Below are positions 60,801 to 64,000 of a stretch of 64,000 nucleotides of DNA, piece by piece. This stretch comes from Rhodopirellula sp. (GTDB lineage Bacteria; Planctomycetota; Planctomycetia; Pirellulales; Pirellulaceae). The position numbers and the translations under genes are program-made. The stretch is from positions 124,001-188,000 of the forward strand of contig NZHC01000076.1 of assembly GCA_002689655.1 (NCBI GenBank). The letters are read 5' to 3'. The notes beneath the pieces were generated by a model. That model was not told the DNA's origin. It did not search any database and was given only the letters and a program-made list of their open reading frames with translations. Position 1 is the first letter of the stretch. Each line of letters opens with the position of its first letter.

Positions 60801-62162
60801 TGCCAACAAATCACTGATCACCTTCTCCCCATGCACCGATTTTTTCTGGTGGTCCGCGGGAATCACCCCGGGTTTGTTGGCCACTGGTTTCAAACTGTTC
60901 TTTGTTTGTCCATAAGCCGCAACGTTTCCTCCGACTGTGACTGTAAAAAGCTTATCATCCGCAGCCACTAATCGCTGCACCGGTTCGTCCGTGGCAATCT
61001 GGCTGATAATTCTGGCAGCTTCTGATTGACTGGGTAATGCAACAACTGAAATCGTTTGCTGTCCCGCTGCGACCAGATGGTCACCCACAAGAATCAGATC
61101 GCCAGAACCGTCCGCCTCGATTTCCCATATTTTCTTTTGCGTCTTGCTGTAAGCACGGACGAAAGACTTCCCACCATCTGTCTCAGCTGAATAAATCTTC
61201 CCATTGTGCAACACGGGCTCGGTAGGAGTGAATGATGTTTTCGCGCCGGTCGATAGACGAAAGGCACGAGTGCCTTTCTGTCGCGTATGCACGTAAAAAT
61301 GCTCGTCATCAGCTGACACAAACGAGCCACCAATTCCTTTGCCTGCAGCATTGATTTCAAAATAGCGAAAACTGCCATCATTTCGATTGAACACAGCGGG
61401 AACCGAACGTCCGCCTGGGACCAACAGCAATTTCTCTGTTGCTACCAAGGCACCCTGTGGCGCCACTCCAGCGAAAGACGGCGCGCTATGAGGCTGCTTG
61501 ATGTACTGCGAACCCGTACTGTCGTTCAACCACTTCACCTCTCCGGTGTCTGCATCCAGTCCGTAAAGGAAGGTGCCCATGAAAGGCCAAATACTGGCAG
61601 CAAAATAAATGGTTCCATCACGGATGACAGGCCCTCCACGCGCTGGCCAAGCCGATGTCAAACGGCGATTGCCTATCGCCTGCTGTCGATTGGGGGCGCC
61701 GTCAAATTTCCAACGGAGCTTTCCGGTATCCGGTTCAACACAGTAAAGAAAACCGTCATCACTAGTAAAGAAAATGCCTTTGGGAGTCCCCACCGGCGGT
61801 AAACGCACGGGCGCGTCAGCAAAGGTCGACCACAACTCTTGACCAGTATCAGTGTCAAAAGCAGACACCTTGTCGCGATCATTGAAACTTAAAAACAGCC
61901 TTTTCCCAACGACAATCGGTTCGAAAACACGATCGTAGGTCATCAGATCAAGATTCAGCGGGTCATCCCAAACCTGAGTCCTAGGTTGCAGATTCTTTTG
62001 CCAGAGTAACTTGAGTTCTGGTGGCAAAGCACCCATGGAAACTGCCGTCCGTTGAGCATTACCGCGCCACATCGGCCAATCTTCTGCTACCGCAACAGAT
62101 CTCAGCAGCAGTGACAGACACAACATGACAAAAGCCGTCAGGAATCGGTTTGCAGCCATCAA
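57825..62162 (-). CDS. PQQ-binding-like beta-propeller protein (1445 aa) with inserted Rossmann-like domain
   Basis: Signal peptide; PMWRGNAQRTAVSMGALPPELKLLWQ; repeated W-type propeller blades; Rossmann/MTase-like insert around DNA 60460-60810. Confidence 0.85.
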   Translation of the reverse strand: MMAANRFLTAFVMLCLSLLLRSVAVAEDWPMWRGNAQRTAVSMGALPPELKLLWQKNLQPRTQVWDDPLNLDLMTYDRVFEPIVVGKRLFLSFNDRDKVSAFDTDTGQELWSTFADAPVRLPPVGTPKGIFFTSDDGFLYCVEPDTGKLRWKFDGAPNRQQAIGNRRLTSAWPARGGPVIRDGTIYFAASIWPFMGTFLYGLDADTGEVKWLNDSTGSQYIKQPHSAPSFAGVAPQGALVATEKLLLVPGGRSVPAVFNRNDGSFRYFEINAAGKGIGGSFVSADDEHFYVHTRQKGTRAFRLSTGAKTSFTPTEPVLHNGKIYSAETDGGKSFVRAYSKTQKKIWEIEADGSGDLILVGDHLVAAGQQTISVVALPSQSEAARIISQIATDEPVQRLVAADDKLFTVTVGGNVAAYGQTKNSLKPVANKPGVIPADHQKKSVHGEKVISDLLALGDPSGYAFWFGKCDDEQLRALIVRSPFEQLAIMDPDSESVDRLRRDLDQKQKYGKVTVHVGTASESMLPSYVGNMIFLRPNDLLGFDSLAVQRLYHAVRPYGGVLHVLATTDRDRIAAQINALELEQAKVQINSHGVSVTRFGALPGSADWTHQHGDVANSIKSDDRRVKLPLGVLWFGGSSNMDVLPRHGHGPPEQVIGGRLYIQGMNSLSARDVYTGRVLWKREFKDLGTDDVYYDETYDNTPLDTKYNQVHIPGANGRGTNYVVTEDRVYIVEGSVCHMLDSVTGKKITDIKLPSSRKSADPQWGYIGIYKDVLLAGLDFASYRNRLDLSFESDGKLKKNRAGFGSKSLDRAASMGLVAFDRRSGDVLWKIDAINSFWHNGIVAGGDQIYCLDRNPAPIEEALKRRGKSPASGNRIIAVDYLTGKIKWQVDEDVFGSWLGYSEQHDLLLQAGAAASDRLSSEVGQGMAVHSAADGSTRWKKASLRYTGPCILHNDLIITNTNSYAESAGAFYLLDGSQKLVPNPITGQMQPWKITRAYGCNNIVASENMLTFRSGAAGYYDLQTDAGTGNLGGFKSGCTSNLVVANGVLNAPDYTRTCSCAYQNQTSLALVHMPEVELWSVNTAASVKTHGQRIDRVGLNFGAAGDRRDTNGLLWLEYPANAGPSPPLKLRWNETTEVVTHHASVAASSDYPWVMSSGLDGITRLTMAMQLRDEYSLQKGIPVAHVNDDAIENAGGVVDLVSEDFEFSKASGSQLMGLRFNDLSMHHDSMIREAYIEFASAEAGEDAAELTISVEDSGNAKSFANAEKNLSSRNVASKSVSWNPEFGAAQAQRWKTHRTPNLAPLIRAIIQRKDWKPGNSIAFLLSVDGDRKLAAYSKSGQNHARLIIDAAAKVDETKPKERYRLRLFFGAPKLEVDDRRVFDVFVQDKLMLTDVTIDASIDSSRGSVRVLEDVMIGEELDIRFQAKHGKPLLSGVELIRQHPEEEK

Positions 62163-62640
62163 TGGAGATCCTCTTTTGATCCTACGAAAGACATACTCAG
62201 AACTGGCCTGAACGAATGAGCGCGAACGACACCATTGTAATCAAACAAACTACACACAAACCGCCATCAATTGTTTTCAACTTTCCTGACATCACCACGG
62301 CAGATTGCTCTCGTATCACTCCCAACCGAATACATTTTGAACGCTGTCATCAGTATTGCACAGCCTGCCTACAACTATCAGCACAGACAACTATCAGCAC
62401 GGGGAGTAGACACGTTTCTAAACTAAAGCGACACGAGTTACACACAATCGAAGGCCTCCTGTCAACTGCCACGAGCCCGCCGGAACATTGCTATGGCTCT
62501 GTTGTGCAAAGGTTGTGCAAAGGCAGAGCAGCCCGGGCCGTTGAAGATCTGAAGCCAGAGCGGTTTAAGGCAGAGTACCATCGCCACAACGCCGCGGTTA
62601 GTCAGTTCCCTCATCGGAAATATTAAAAAGATCTCTTTCC

Positions 62641-63894
62641 ATGGATGTCCAAGACAAGCTCGCTATTTTAGCCGACGCGGCGAAGTACGATGCTTCCTGC
62701 GCAAGCAGTGGATCCAAGACGACCCGAGCCGGCAGCGACATCGGTAGTACAGAGGGGATGGGCATTTGTCACAGTTACACCCCCGATGGACGCTGCATCT
62801 CGCTTCTGAAGATTCTGTTGACTAACTTTTGCGTCTACGACTGTCAGTATTGTGTCAACCGAATCTCGAGCGACACACCTCGCGCTAGATTCACGGTCTC
62901 TGAAGTGGTCTCCTTAACCCTTGATTTCTACAAGCGTAACTACATTGAGGGTTTATTTTTGAGCTCCGGGATCATACAGAACCCGGACTACACAATGGAG
63001 CAACTGACTGAAGTAGCGAAGGTACTACGAGAGGAGCACAGGTACGGAGGTTACATTCACTTGAAAACCATTCCTAATGCAAACAAAGATTTGATTGAAG
63101 AAGCTGGTCGCTGGGCTGATCGCTTGAGCGTCAACATCGAATTGCCAACCGAAAACGATTTGGTGCAGTTGGCCCCCGAAAAAAACAAACCAAGCATTGT
63201 AAATGCAATGCAGGGAATTTCAGAAAAGATCGACGAGACATGCGCCGATCGCAAACGTGGATTCAAGAGCCCACGCTTTGCGCCTGCTGGCCAGAGCACA
63301 CAGATGATTGTCGGAGCAACTCCTACGCCTGACAGCCAAATCTTACAAACTGCATCCGAACTTTATGGGGGGCAGAAACTGCGGCGTGTGTATTACTCGG
63401 CTTACAGTCCCATACCGCACGCTGACGCACGCTTGCCGGGGCAATCGCCGCCGCTTGTGCGTGAGCATCGTCTTTATCAAGCTGATTGGCTACTCAGATT
63501 TTATGGATTCAAAGCGACCGAGCTGGTAACCGAAACTGACCAAAATTTATCTCTCGAGGTCGATCCCAAACTAGCATGGGCCCTCGCTAACCGCCACTGC
63601 TTCCCAGTCGATGTGAACACAGCATGTCGAGAACAGTTGCTTCGAATACCAGGTATCGGAGCCAGAAGTGTAGCGCGTTTATTGAAAATTAGACAGCTTC
63701 AGAACATTCGCATTTCTGATCTGAAAAAACTTAAGGTTGCGTGGAATCGGGCAAAATATTTTGTGCTTACCAATGACCACAACCCAGCAGTCAAGAACCT
63801 CGACATGCTGGATCTCGAGCGGAAACTGCGACCAGCAACTCAACAGTTGATGCTATTTGATGCGATGCAATCGGCCACCTCGGGTGAGGTTTAA
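62641..63894 (+). CDS. Putative DNA modification/repair radical SAM protein with C-terminal helix-hairpin-helix
   Basis: LLTNFCVYDCQYCVNR (CxxxCxxC), FLSSGIIQNPDYTMEQ, C-terminal LLRIPGIGARSVARLLKIRQ. Confidence 0.9.
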   Translation: MDVQDKLAILADAAKYDASCASSGSKTTRAGSDIGSTEGMGICHSYTPDGRCISLLKILLTNFCVYDCQYCVNRISSDTPRARFTVSEVVSLTLDFYKRNYIEGLFLSSGIIQNPDYTMEQLTEVAKVLREEHRYGGYIHLKTIPNANKDLIEEAGRWADRLSVNIELPTENDLVQLAPEKNKPSIVNAMQGISEKIDETCADRKRGFKSPRFAPAGQSTQMIVGATPTPDSQILQTASELYGGQKLRRVYYSAYSPIPHADARLPGQSPPLVREHRLYQADWLLRFYGFKATELVTETDQNLSLEVDPKLAWALANRHCFPVDVNTACREQLLRIPGIGARSVARLLKIRQLQNIRISDLKKLKVAWNRAKYFVLTNDHNPAVKNLDMLDLERKLRPATQQLMLFDAMQSATSGEV

Positions 63895-63900
63895 AGCGTC

Positions 63901-64000
63901 ATGCGGTTCATTCACGTGGCTTGTTTTGATGACTGGCGATCAGAAGCGCGAGCGCTGTTGTCTGATGAAGTCGCCCCCAATCAGGTTCACTGGTCACCTG
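63901..64000 (+). CDS. Start of probable partner (TIGR03915/DUF4130, possibly UdgX-type), cut by window edge
   Basis: ATG 6 nt after the previous stop; MRFIHVACFDDWRSEARALLSDEVAPNQVHWSP. Family call rests on 33 residues plus gene context. Confidence 0.5.
   Translation, partial: MRFIHVACFDDWRSEARALLSDEVAPNQVHWSP

Noticed and set aside
62216-62626. 136-aa ORF upstream of the radical SAM gene
   Set aside because: Low-complexity composition, no family motif; probably spurious.
8571-64000. Search for a second copy of the tRNA-Asp 3' end (att site)
   Set aside because: None noticed by eye; a computed search would be needed, so no element boundary is claimed.
1-64000. CRISPR array, rRNA, intact prophage or transposon
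   Set aside because: The only short repeats seen are in-gene or promoter tandem repeats without spacers, and no rRNA or transposase motifs were recognised.

Overview
This is a ~64 kb chromosomal window with the gene content and style of a Planctomycetes (Pirellulales-like) genome. That placement is inferred from families such as a sulfatase, DUF4159, PQQ propeller, cytochrome/azurin multidomain and kelch-SSS proteins; I did not compare it to any database. I support about 40 protein genes and one tRNA-Asp. The bL33 gene (rpmG) is not in the supplied ORF track. Main blocks: (i) a sulfatase-esterase fusion cut by the left edge, miaA, and an ABC ATPase with a large lipoprotein; (ii) tRNA-Asp followed by a truncated tyrosine-recombinase remnant fused tail-to-tail with a zinc-ribbon gene; (iii) a putative metal-handling locus (His-rich repeat lipoprotein, CxxC lipoprotein, secreted protein, MerC-like protein) with three matching TGCAN-N5-TTGCA palindromes in its divergent promoter; (iv) a sigma54-like promoter, an HtrA/DegP protease, and a histidine kinase with an NtrC-like regulator; (v) an egtD-DUF427-egtB-DUF427 ergothioneine-type cluster; (vi) a cluster with a 1316-aa FtsK/EccC-like ATPase, a small helical protein, a HEAT-like protein and a DinB-like protein; (vii) an msrA pseudogene, recJ and rpmG; (viii) DUF4159, MoxR, DUF58 and BatA-like genes; (ix) a large RND/MMPL transporter; (x) a sialic-acid-type cluster with a NanM-kelch/SSS-symporter fusion; (xi) a DNA methyltransferase fused to a GIY-YIG-like domain; (xii) large redox/propeller proteins; (xiii) a radical-SAM DNA modification/repair-type gene whose partner is cut by the right edge. 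The best candidates for an under-described system are the methyltransferase-GIY-YIG fusion, the FtsK/EccC-like cluster, and the palindrome-controlled metal locus. No rRNA, CRISPR array, intact prophage or intact transposon was seen.
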